From Apus apus (lineage: Eukaryota > Chordata > Aves > Apodiformes > Apodidae), in assembly GCF_020740795.1 (NCBI RefSeq), contig NC_067289.1:26282108-26346107 (forward strand): a DNA stretch of 64,000 nucleotides, in the 5' to 3' direction. Both the position numbers and the translations under genes were made by a program. Under the pieces are notes generated by a model, which had not been told where the DNA came from, did not search any database, and was given only the letters and a program-made list of their open reading frames with translations. This document shows positions 14,580 to 25,500 of the stretch, piece by piece (positions within the stretch are counted from its first letter, which is position 1; each line of letters opens with the position of its first letter).

Positions 14580-15310
14580 CCTCACCTCGTTTTGCCACAG
14601 GAGGCAGCTATTGCAAGAGCCTCCGAAAGCAACCCAGCAGTCACCGTGCACCGTTGAAGAAGCAGAAAGACACTATTACTAAAAGCAGCAGAAGACACAC
14701 AGAGATCAGTGCCTGGCTGGAAACTCAGGACCTCAGAGCCTGCAGGTGCAGCTCCTCCAGAAAAGCTCCCCCGGGAGAGCATCCTGGGGCGGTGCAGCCC
14801 GCACGGCCCCCGCAGGCTCAGCGAGCACAGAACCAGGGGTAGCTCAGGGTGCTCTTACCCCGCAGCCCCCGAGCAGCCCCCTCCAGCCCAGCGCTCAGCC
14901 TCGCTCACCTCTACATCCCGCATCTTTTCCTCCTGGCATTGCAGCCCAGAACTGTAACTTCCTAGCGTCGACCTTAGAGCCGTGTAAGAATCCCCGCGTT
15001 TAGGAGACTCCTCAAGTCCTGCTGGTCTCCGGTCGCAAGCCCCACAACTACTTAGCTGAGCAGAGCACAGGGCAGATCTCACCGAACAAGAGGTCCCAGC
15101 CGCTGCTTACCTTTAAGTACCCCCGGGGCTGCCCGCACGGCCTCAGCACGGGGTGACCCGCTTCTCGCAGCTGAAAACAACCAGCTCCTGCGGCTGCTCC
15201 GAGTCAGCGCCGAAGGGCGAGGCGGGCGCGCCCGCGGGGCACCAGAAGAGCTGCGGCTGCGGCGGGCCGGGCTGGCTCCCAGGGCTTCGGAGCATCCCCA
15301 TTTGAAGTTT
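14580..15310 (-). promoter_or_regulatory. CpG-rich block with minus-strand splice donors: probable promoter/first exons of an unidentified transcript
   Basis: CpG reaches about 10 per 60 bp near 15181-15240. Three consensus donors lie on the minus strand: AAG|GTAAGC after 15111, GAG|GTGAGC after 14909 and GAG|GTGAGG after 14586. This is what clustered alternative first exons of a leftward transcript would look like. The short minus-strand open frames here are not recognisable proteins. It could be a lncRNA or the 5' end of a gene beyond the left edge, divergent from IGSF10. Confidence 0.5.
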
Positions 15311-15431
15311 TAATGCCACTGTAACTGAGAAACAAAACATAATTCAGACATATACCCACCTTTCTAACTTGGAAATAAACAACCATACTTAGTTTCTTCT
15401 ACCCAGACCTATCTGTCCGCTTGTCTGGGCA

Positions 15432-15474
15432 GGGGGGTTGGGTTGTTTCTTGTGGTGTGTGTGCGGGGGGGGGG
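15432..15474 (+). repeat. G-rich tract (G6, G3, G10)
   Basis: GGGGGG at 15432, GGG shortly after, and a G10 run at 15465-15474 separated by T/G-rich spacers, close to the CpG-rich block. Quadruplex formation is plausible, and the G10 run is a likely sequencing trouble spot. Confidence 0.6.
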
Positions 15475-18400
15475 AGGTTGCTTGTTCTTTCAATTATTTA
15501 AAAGATTAATTAAAGGCCAGTGTGCAGGACTTTCTTACTTCATCACAAACAAAAATTATCCCTGACGTGCATCAGCTTTTTCTTTGCTTTCAATGGCTTG
15601 GAAGGGAGGCTTTAAAATTCTTGTTACTGAACTGTCTGAACCCCCTCCTGTAGCCACTGCACTTTAGCTCTAGGTTACACAGTTTACAGGCTTGTGAGGA
15701 GCACCGTTCTGCCCCTTGGACTTGCTTATTTGTACCTGAACCAGTGGCTAATTATAATCAGCAATTGCCAAAGGTTAAAGATGGTATCAGCTGTCAAACA
15801 GTTCTGCTGTTTCAGTTCCCACTGATACATCATCAAAGACAACCTGTTTAGTCATATGTGTGTGTGTGTGTATATACACATTTTTACAACAGAGGCACTG
15901 TGATCACCTCATTTTATCAGTTAATCTTACAGTGTGACTAACAGCTTTACCAGAGCATTAAGAGAAGTAAATCACACTTTTTGAAGCTTGTTCCCTCCTT
16001 GCTCCCCTGCCCAGCAGCCCCGCGTTGCCTCCTGGTGGTGAAGCGCTCCCAGTTCCAGTGACCACGTCTGCAGGTGACAGTTTCTGAACTCACACACACA
16101 CGCACAAATCTGTAGAGGCTCCAGCAGAATGGAGACTCATCCTTTAACCTCACAGGATTTCTCACTTCACAAGCTATTCACAAATACACACGTTTAAAAT
16201 CACACAGATCACATTTGGCAGGAAAGTAAACCAAAACAAAGCTGCTCGTGAACTGGTAAATTTGAAGTCCCATTTCAGTACTGCTTTTGAAATGAGAACC
16301 AATCTTTGAGATGAGCTCTGAGAACATCCAGTCAACACCTGCAATATGACTTTAACAGGAGTATCTGTGTTTCAGTTTATCTGCTGCTTGAGTAGATCTG
16401 CAGGTTGACACCTCTGCTTGCCAGGTGGTCTGAAAGGAGATTAAAGATCTCACTGAAAGCACAGGAACTACTGATTGTATATGTCCTTCTAGATCAAACA
16501 GGTCATTGCCCTGTTTGAGGATATGCTCCGATGATGAGGATAGCAGATTTTCCCCAGGCACACCAAGTTTAAACAAGCTTTTCCTCTAAGCTTGCATGAC
16601 AGATGATCCCTCTCTCCATAACCACCCAAGTGAAAGAGAAAGCTGCCACAGCTTCTCACAAGGCAAGAAAAGACAGCTCTCTCCCAACTAAAGAGGTTGT
16701 GTCTGCATACCTGAACTAAAAGCACCAAGCAGGGGCTTTTGCTGTGGCTGCCAGCCCTGCGGATGATTTACCAGCCCCAAGTCACCTGAGCTGGCCAGGC
16801 TCAGGGGGAGCCCCTGGCAGCCCCCAGTACAGCTCTCCTGGCCAGAGAAGGTGAATTACCTCCTGACCCTGTCTGAGGGGCTCACGGATCAGGGGTACAC
16901 CAGGAGAACAAAAGGCAGAGCTGGGGCCACGGGGGCACTGCTATGACAGGACAGGAGGGGAGGGCAGTCACAGCCCCAGGGACACAGGACGGACATGGCT
17001 TAACATTTTCTAGAGCACCCCAAAGAGCTGGGAAGAATCAACATGGATGCTAGGAAGTGATAACTTCCACATCACAAAGAGAGCTTTTTAGCTCAGCTGG
17101 TTCTAGCAAGCTGGCCAGGCAAACTCTGCATCAATTAATTTGTTTTCTGTGGTAAAATGCTGACTGGCAATACCCACCACAATGCAGAAGATGTTTAAGA
17201 GGACCAGCTATTTAGTGCAGTTGTTGCTACCTGTGAAACAACCTGGTTTGCTCTAGGTGCTGTTCTCCATTGTTATACATACCCCACAGCTTGAGAAAGA
17301 GCCTTCTTGTCTCCTGGTGAGATTTTTGCATTGCTGTAGTGAAATCAGGTAAACCTGTCTTAACAGCAACAGAGAAGTAAGAGTGGGCACAGGCCCAGTA
17401 AATCCAAGGTGCACTGTGAAGTCGGTCATGCACCTCAGAAAGTTAACGAGGCCATTAATTATCACAGGAGTGAAACTGAACTCTGGCGGGAGTAATGCTG
17501 CTAGTTTTCTGCCTCAGGGACAGGGGAGTGGAGCCTCTTTTCCCATGACTAGCTGCCTTCTTCTTTCTACATAAGTAGAAAAATGTATTGAAGCTTCATC
17601 AGAATTCCATGGTAATACACCCAAGTGCTTTCACTTAGACATGTGAGAGAGTCTCAGTCCTCTCAGGGACAGTCCTCTTGGCTCCTGAGAACAGTGTGCA
17701 CCCCTGCACTGCCTAAAGCAGCTGGAGCTGACAGGCTCCATATTGCCCTTTGCATAAACATCCTAGTGACTCAAAAACACTGGCTGTGTTTTCAGAATCA
17801 ATGGATGTTTTGCTGGGACCTTGCCCAATTCATCACAATGGAACAGAAGTGCCTGACTGTGGTCCTGAGCCACAGAAGAATTGTACCCAAGTGTGTTATC
17901 TTGAAAATTCCCAGCAAGGCACTCAAAGAGTCATGTAATACATCCTTCTAAAGGCTGTCAAGAGACCCACTGAGACAGCCCTTAACACCTTATCTCACCT
18001 GTGTTAGGTGCCCTGTTAGCATTAGTTCAGTGCCCTGAACCTGTGTCTCACAGTCTGGCACAGATCACTCACTTTAAAGCTTATTTGAAGAAACTTTTTT
18101 ATATTAAAATCTTCAGTCAGATGCCAGAGTTCTTTATTGCACTCAGGCACTGTGGTCACATCCAAGAACTGCCATGCTTGCTTTAGAAAACCAGCTAAGA
18201 CTGCCTGAAGATGTGTTGCTTTGTCACTGTGTAGGTTAACATGCTGCAAGGCTTTGCCCTAGTGCCCAAGAACTTCAATATATAGCAAATTGCAGCAGAA
18301 CTTTCCACATGCTCGCTCAAGAGCAGTGTACTTAATTTCCTCAGCACTCTGCCTCACAAGCTGAGGTCTCCAACTCTGAGGAGCACATTGGAAATACCAC

Positions 18401-21400
18401 ACTGCTCTGTGAAATACCTGTCTGGTTTGGCTCTGTTCAGCACGGTCAGAATGCTCTGTTCTGCATAAAAGACCCAGAGATGTAAGGTTTCATTTGGAGC
18501 ACATTCGGTTAAGACAAGCTGAGGAAGTAGAAGTGCCTCACTGAAAGTGCTGGCTAATTCTGTTACTGCAGCCTCATCCCAGGGCTGTGACTCTGCCCCA
18601 CACAGAAGAGGTGCTGGCATGCTGCTTTAGTATTTTATTTTGTTATTGCTTCCCTATCTAAGAAAACAGTAAGATGATCCAAGTCTGACACAATCAGACA
18701 CATGATCTGGTACCACACAGTGAACTGGCACAGAAGACATTGAAAAAAATCTGTCCAGGAAGAAGCTGTGAAGAAAAAGAACAACACAAAAACATTTTGC
18801 AAAGGGCCTGTAAGGAGAACTGGCACAATACAGGGGGAAGGGAAAGCATAAGGAGGAATAAGATAGAGTGGGAATGTCGTGTGACAGAACTGAGCTACCT
18901 GGAACACTGAGCAGCCTCAGCAGGAACCAGTATGCAGGTGGGAGGGGACGGCCTGCAACAGAAGAACAAATTAAAAAGCAAACATCATTTAAACAAAAAA
19001 CAGGTATAGAATTCAGGTACATCATTCAGATTAGAATTGCACACAAAACATCTTTTTCTGGCACTGGTGCATGAACAGTGTGGTGCTATTTAAAGTTGTG
19101 TCCTGCTCTCTCACTGTGATTTCTTTTGACTCCTGTAATCAAGGATCATTGTGTCCTTTGGGGTCCCAGCTTTGTGATTCAGCCCCATCACAGGCACAGT
19201 GAAGGACCATGATGATACACCTGAAGGTGCAACAGCAGCTCCTGATGTGCACAAACCCCAGCACTGCCCTGCACGGGGTGCTGCTGCCTCCCCAGGACTG
19301 CTTGTGTTCTGCCTAGGATCAGGGCTGGCCACTGGAGATGCAGGCTTGCTGCTTGCAAAGTAAGACTATTCTTATTTTCCAAGAAAAAAAACACCCAAGG
19401 AATCATTCCCTCTGTACGTAACTTGCTTTCAATTACTTCAGTCCCTAAAGTCTGAGTCACTTTGCACTGACTAGTTCATGCTGAGGATGAGGAAAAAGAA
19501 AATGCTCATTAAAAAAGCAGACAAAAAAATTGAAAAGCTAAATAAGAGCATCAAATGATGGACTCTCACACGAGGGAATTAGTGTGTGCACTTGGAAAGT
19601 CTGTGTGTGTTTGGCTCTGCAGGCCTGGCTTTCTTCAAGGACACAGAGTTGTGAGTACTGTGGGAATAGGGAATACACTACCCTCAGTCTGGGTCCCAGA
19701 GTTCTGCTTGACTGGAATGCTGGTTTTGCCTGCATGAAGATCTCAGTATTGAGGTGTGGAACTTTGGAGTTTATGCTCACACACTGCACTGAGCTTCAGG
19801 AGAGCTGGTTTGTCTCCTTGCACTGCCACAGATATTTGTGTGCTTCTGCACAGGTCACCTGCCACCTCCCCCAGCGAAGGTGTCCCGAGCCCTCTGGCTT
19901 CAGGGGTGTCCCATGGCCCTGCTGCCCCTGCAGTGCAGCCCTGCCTGGGTAAGTGATAGCTGCTCCCATGGCTGAAAGCCTGATGCCAGCAGATGTGACA
20001 CAAACACAACGTCAGTGACCAGAGCCTGCCCACTGCAGGTCACACAAGCTTGGAAAGGCAACAGCTGGCACCAAGGAGCTGTGGAGCAGCTGCCTTCCCT
20101 CCTCGCTTGGACAAAGTGAGGTTACACCACAGAAAAGTGCCTTGGGAATGGAACTGTTCACACAAACTCATGTTTTGCCTGTTTTTGGTGTGTGTAGCTT
20201 GCTGAGAAGACCCAGTTCAAAAGCACTTTCTCCATCCAGTGTCCCTCCTCTCAGTGCCACAGAGTTTACACTCAGCTGCACTTCCTTGCCAAAACACAGT
20301 TCCACCTAACAAAAAGCTCCCTTGGTTTTTCCAATAATTAATTCCATCTAAAGCAATGTCTTCTAATATCAGACATGTGCCAGAATTGCCAGCAAAACAG
20401 AGAGATCAGCATGGGTTTGTCTAACCACCATATTTTCCATAAGGCTGCCCCATTAAATCACAACCACATTATAATGTAAAATATTCCACATGTTCTTCAG
20501 CAACCTTCTGGAAGGAGAACTTTGTAATTTTTGTAATGTAATACTCTGTTTCTCAGAAGCATAGTAAGAGCTGGGGTTTAATTACAATACATACAGTGTA
20601 TCCTTAGATTAATACTCTTTTCTTAAAACTTTGACAAGGCACATTCTACATTTAAAATATTTATTTTATTTTAAAGCAGATTTTCAAGTATGTACTCTTG
20701 GAAAATGTTCTCCAAGGAAGTTCAGCCTCTTTTCTACCCCAAATTGTGGAGACTAGTACAAATAAATTTAAAATCTCTTTTAACTCACGTTTACACCCAC
20801 AGAATAAAGCCCCAGCATTGGCATGTGTCACTCCAGAAGCCTTGACCTCAATAATCTAGTAGACAAAAAAAAATTTCTTATGAAGACAATTCATCCTTCA
20901 CCCTTCAGACTGTAATTAAAATGTAGAAAATGTGCCTAATGATAGCCCTGCAAGCCTCTTTTTTGTCCAAGTACAGCTCGTCATGATGTTCTTCACTACT
21001 GAGCACACACAGGCACTTCAGGGGCAGAGATTACTTCCTCATTTGGTTGAATTTGAATTCCCAGGCATAAATACCAACACTGTGTGCAGGTTCTGGGCAG
21101 CCAGTCACTGGGCATCGTCCTCTTCCTTGGGGCCTTCCTTACACTCCAAAAGCTCAGCAGTGTGGATTACACTGCTTTCCTCTCATTTCTGTGCCTTGGA
21201 GCCTTGGCATTAATTAAAGCATCTGTTAAAATAGTGGTAAAGTTCAGCAGCTGAGGAGCTATCAGAGAGCAACTCGCGTGCTAAAATACCTGCTAAGCTC
21301 TTCTGACTCGCACCGTGGGTACAGACGGGCCGGCAACAGAGCCGAGCGCTGCCGTAAACACCACTGAGCAAAACACACAGAGCTTAAGTACTGACGAGTT

Positions 21401-21479
21401 TGATGTCGAAGGGGATAAATCGTTCCCCAAAAGCAAGCCTTGCAGTTTTACAGTGTCATCAGCTCCGTTCCCCGAATGC
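15475..21479. other. No gene recognised upstream of the IGSF10 promoter
   Basis: Open frames are short and unlike known proteins; one TG microsatellite. AT-rich patches (for example around 20.6 kb) have no evident function. Confidence 0.6.
15855..15880. repeat. (TG)n/(TA)n microsatellite
   Basis: TATGTGTGTGTGTGTG followed by TATATACACA. Confidence 0.9.
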
Positions 21480-21570
21480 TTCCCCCCCCCCTCGCCCCCT
21501 GCCCAGCCACACCGGCTGCGGGAACACGGCCGGGGGGCAGCTACTCGGGAGACCCCGGGCCCTCCTCCTT

Positions 21571-21716
21571 GCTCCAGCCCCTGTTCCTGCCCCCTGCCCC
21601 TGCTCCTGCCCGTGCCCCTGCTCCCTGCTCCCTGCTCCCTGCTCCTGCTCCTGCCCCTCCTCCCTGCCCCTGCCCCTGCTCCCTGCTTCTGCCCCTGCCC
21701 CTGCCCCTGCCGCGCC
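21571..21716. repeat. Pyrimidine-rich (CCTGCT/CCTGCC)n minisatellite
   Basis: Imperfect repeats of CCCTGC, CCTGCT and CTGCTC run for about 145 bp at the upstream edge of the IGSF10 CpG island. The complementary strand is a series of GGGGCAG/GGGAGCAG blocks, which could form a G-quadruplex. It creates three overlapping open frames that are repeat artefacts, not genes. Confidence 0.85.
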
Positions 21717-22384
21717 TCCCGGAGGAGGAGCCGGGGGCGGCCGGACCCTCCCGACCCTCCCCGAGGTGCCGGTCGCGGCGGGGGCAGCGGCCGCGCAGGG
21801 AGGGGCGGCGGGAGCGATCCCCGAGGGGGCGGCAGCGGGGATCGGTGCCTGGTACCCCGGTACCCCTGACCTGGACCTGGAGCAGCGCGGAGGGGCCGCG
21901 GGAGCGGATGGCGGCCCCGCGCGCTGGCTTTGAAATTAGTTAATTGCGCTTGGAATAATTACTGGCAAGAGAGGGGCTGACGTGTTCCTTCCCGCCGAGG
22001 AGCTGCCGGCAGAGCCGCCCGCAGCGCCGGGGCCCCGGGAGCCGCAGCTCAGGCGGCCGCTTCCAGGCTTCTTCCTTCGGCGAGGAAAGCTTCACCTGGA
22101 GCGACGAGCCGCGGGCACCGCGCGCTGCGAGCCGGGAAGCCGAGGCTGCTGCTTTAGGCTGACAGACGTTTTATTGCGTATCATCAGAGATGTGAAAGCT
22201 GAGGTCTGGGTCCGGCTGGTGGGCTGGTTTCTCGTCCAAGGTAAAACGTTTCTTCTTGTGCGTGTATCCGGCACCGCAGCAGCTCAGCGGGGCCGTCCCT
22301 GCAAGCGCCGCTGTCTTTTGCTCCCCTGGCAGGATCGCCTTCCCCGCGGCTCTGGAGGATGGCGGGGTAGCGGTTCCAATCAGG

Positions 22385-22596
22385 ATGAAGGCGCTGGGCC
22401 GCGCCTGGCGGCTGGAGACCCTGCTGGCCTTCCTGCTGGCCACCCTGCCGGCCTTCCTGCTGGCCACCCTGCCGGCCAGCTCGGCCTGTCCCCGGCCCTG
22501 CGCCTGCCCGCGCCCCGCCGAGCTCCACTGCACCTTCCGCCACTTCACCGCCGTCCCGCCGCGCATCCCGCCCCGCGTCCGGCGCATCAACCTGGG
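22385..22596 (+). CDS. IGSF10: IGSF10 coding exon 1: signal peptide and LRRNT
   Basis: The ATG at 22385 opens MKALGRAW, followed by a hydrophobic core and a likely cleavage after ASSA (residue 34). LRRNT cysteines follow (CPRPCACP, ELHC). The exon ends RINLG with donor GGG|GTACGT at 22597, two bases into a codon. It contains a perfect 24-bp tandem duplication (22427-22474). Confidence 0.9.
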
Positions 22597-25500
22597 GTAC
22601 GTCTGGGCGCGGGGCTTGACACACCCTGAGCGCTTTCCCTGCCGTGCTTGGCGAGGCAGCCCTCGAGAGCTTCCAGATGCAGGGCCCAGAGTTAAGCAAA
22701 ACAATTATTCTTAAGAGCAGTGGGTGCAGTCACAGAGAGCAAAGCCTAAGATCTCCAGCACTAAGGGGAAATCCTGGGGATGTGTCCCAGGGCATGCTGG
22801 AATTTCAGAAAGTTTTGAGTGTAAATAAATTATTCTATATTACCCAAACATTTTGCATCTCTAACATGGAATTCAGAAAGACCCTGAAATAGGATTCTTT
22901 CTGGGAAAAGACAGTTCAGAGCTCAGACAGTGGGGTGGCCCATTAGCACGTGTCTTGACATCTTCAGAGACAGTGCTAACATCTGTGCTTTGACCTACTA
23001 AGTTATGGAAAGTAACTCTTATCTGAGTACTGCAGCACCCCCAAATGGCTCTGGCCTGTGGGTGGCTAAAGGAACTACACCCAGGCTCAGCTGGCCCCCT
23101 AATGTGGTTTCCATAAGTATCCTCTGCCACACCAGCACATGACGAGATCAATCAGCAGTATTGCCTGATCCTTCTGTCCCTTTGGTTCATGTACTCTTGG
23201 AGTCATCCAGACATGCACACAGGAAACATAAAAGGGAATTTAAGTCTTGGTCCTCGTCTTGTCTGCCTCCTGCTTCTGTTAGCTGCTCAGCTCATGGGAG
23301 TGTGACAGGGGCCCCCAAGCCAGAGGCACCACAGGGCAGGTGCTCAGCACTTGGGAGGTTCACACAGCACCTGGGAGCTCTGGGCAGCACAGCATCCCCC
23401 CATCCATACTCACACTGCCTGGGCTCCCCTGCTCCTGGGCCTCCCGGTGGTGCTGCAGGGCCAGGGAAGCCCGTGGCTGGAAGAGGCACCAATGGATGGC
23501 CAGCCCCTACCGTTTCAGGAGCTCCTTGCTCTTCTCCAGTGGAGCCCCAAACTGGCAATCTTGTCTACACGTTTCTGCAGTTATTTTCCCCATACACTAT
23601 TCACACAGTCTCCAGAAGCCACCCTGGAGAAGTGACCAAATTTTGTGCTAATGTGACTGAAAGTTGCATCTTAGTAACCAGAAGTGGTGTTTACCTTTCT
23701 GCATTTCCAGAGTTGTTATTTTGGTTTGGTTTGTTTGTTTAACCGCTTGTGAAGTTCAGTTGTCTGACTAAACCCGGGTCTGGGATGAACTGTTTGTTAC
23801 AGTTACAACAGTTTGCTTAAACTGACTGAAACGGACTTTTCTGGCCTGGAGAAGCTGGAGTTACTGATGCTGCACAGCAATGAGATAAACACAATCCCTG
23901 AGAAGGTGTTCAGGGATTTATCTTCATTGCAGGTAAGAACTAAATAACCTTTTGTTAATACTTTGAACCAATCTGCAGTGATAACAAATGGAAGCAGCTA
24001 ATGGAAGCCTTGCATTCAGTCCCCCAGCAACATGCCAGGTTTAGTCATCACATAGTGATGAATTTGACTTTTAACTTGTCAGCAACAGAACAGCACCCAA
24101 GAGTTGAGGACTGGCAAGTACCCAGCTCACATGTGAGAAATCCTGAAACCGGGAACACGTGCAGCGGTTCTGCTGGTCAAACAGCACACAGATCAGACTG
24201 TCCCATGTGTTTTTGTAGTCATAGCACTGGCTGGACCAAAAATCACTCCCACAGCTTCCAGTCAGATTCTGCTTACCCTTTTCCTAAGTGTGGTTTAATT
24301 GGGATTTTTTTTGAATCAGAAGTAAGTATTGCTTTATTTTATTTTTTAATCACCTCATTTTGTAATGGCGACTGCAGAAGTGTCACTTGATGGACTGTTG
24401 GAACAGGAAAGCATCCTTGTAAGCCTGCAACTAAAGCTGCATTTAAAAATAATTCCTCCTATTTTTTTCCCCAGTTACTCGTATTACCAGTCTGTTGAAG
24501 TACTTTCACATCACAGTGTGACCATCAATCCCAATTTGTTAGGAGCCTTATAACAATCTAACATGGGTTCATATTATACACTTGTTACTTTTCTCATCAA
24601 CAGGTCTTAAAAATGAGCTATAACAAGGTCAGAGTGCTTCAGCAGGATGCCTTTTATGGTCTGAGGAGCTTGGGACGGTTGCATATGGACCATAACAAAA
24701 TTGAATTTGTAAATCCCAAGGTCTTCTACGGACTGACATCACTGAGGTTGGTCCACTTGGAAGGGAATTTACTGAAGCAGCTTCACCCAGACACTTTTGT
24801 TTCCTTGCGCTACAGCCAAATATTTAAAATATCCTTCATCAAGCACATATATTTGTCTGACAATGTGTTGACTTCATTACCACAAGAAATGTTTTCCTCC
24901 ATGTCTGAGCTAGAGAGCATTTACCTGCATGGAAACCCTTGGTGCTGTGACTGCAATCTGCAGTGGTTTGCAGAATGGGCAAGGCAGAGACCAGGTGAGC
25001 TGAAGGCTTTGTTTATGCTTTAATCATGGTACAACATCTTAGAGGCAGTTGTCCCTTATTTATTTATTTGTTCTCCCAGAAAAGAGTGGGAGACACGAGT
25101 TTTGCACTTGCATGTAATCAGGATAAACAGACTAATACCAGTCTCCCAGATTAAATCAATCTAGTGGTCTTTACCCATTCCCAAGTGCTACTTTCCTTAA
25201 TTGAATGCTTTCCTTGGCCAAATCTTCCATGCATCAGGAGAATCCACAGGGAATAAGGAAGCTAATTTTTATGTAACTGGCAAGAGTAAAAGCCACATTC
25301 TACTCAATTCTTTGGAAAAAAAATTAAGGAACGGGACTCAAGCACTTTCTCTGCTGTCCTGAGCAGAGGCTGCACAGGACAGGGTTGTGTCACCCCCAGG
25401 CTCTATTGCTGGGTCTTAGGACACATTTCAGGCTGTGTCCCACAGCAGAGCCCACCCTGCCCGGGGCAGGATCCCTGGAACAGATGATGCCAGGCTGAGG

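Larger units (their letters stand above)
21480..22640 (+). promoter_or_regulatory. IGSF10: CpG island / probable IGSF10 promoter and 5' UTR
   Basis: A dense GC- and CpG-rich block runs from upstream sequence into coding exon 1, as in a CpG-island promoter. No TATA box was identified. A possible small 5' UTR intron runs from 22241 (AAG|GTAAAA) to 22332 (CTGGCAG), which would put the transcription start upstream of 22240. An AT-rich patch with homeodomain-like TAATTA/TTAATT cores sits at about 21930-21962. The transcription start cannot be fixed from sequence alone. Confidence 0.7.

Noticed and set aside
21315-21943. Three overlapping plus-strand open frames of 167-184 codons
   Set aside because: They are produced by the CCTGC minisatellite and CpG-island GC content, not by a coding gene.
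23161-23742. Plus-strand open frame of 193 codons
   Set aside because: It lies wholly inside IGSF10 intron 1 and has no family resemblance.
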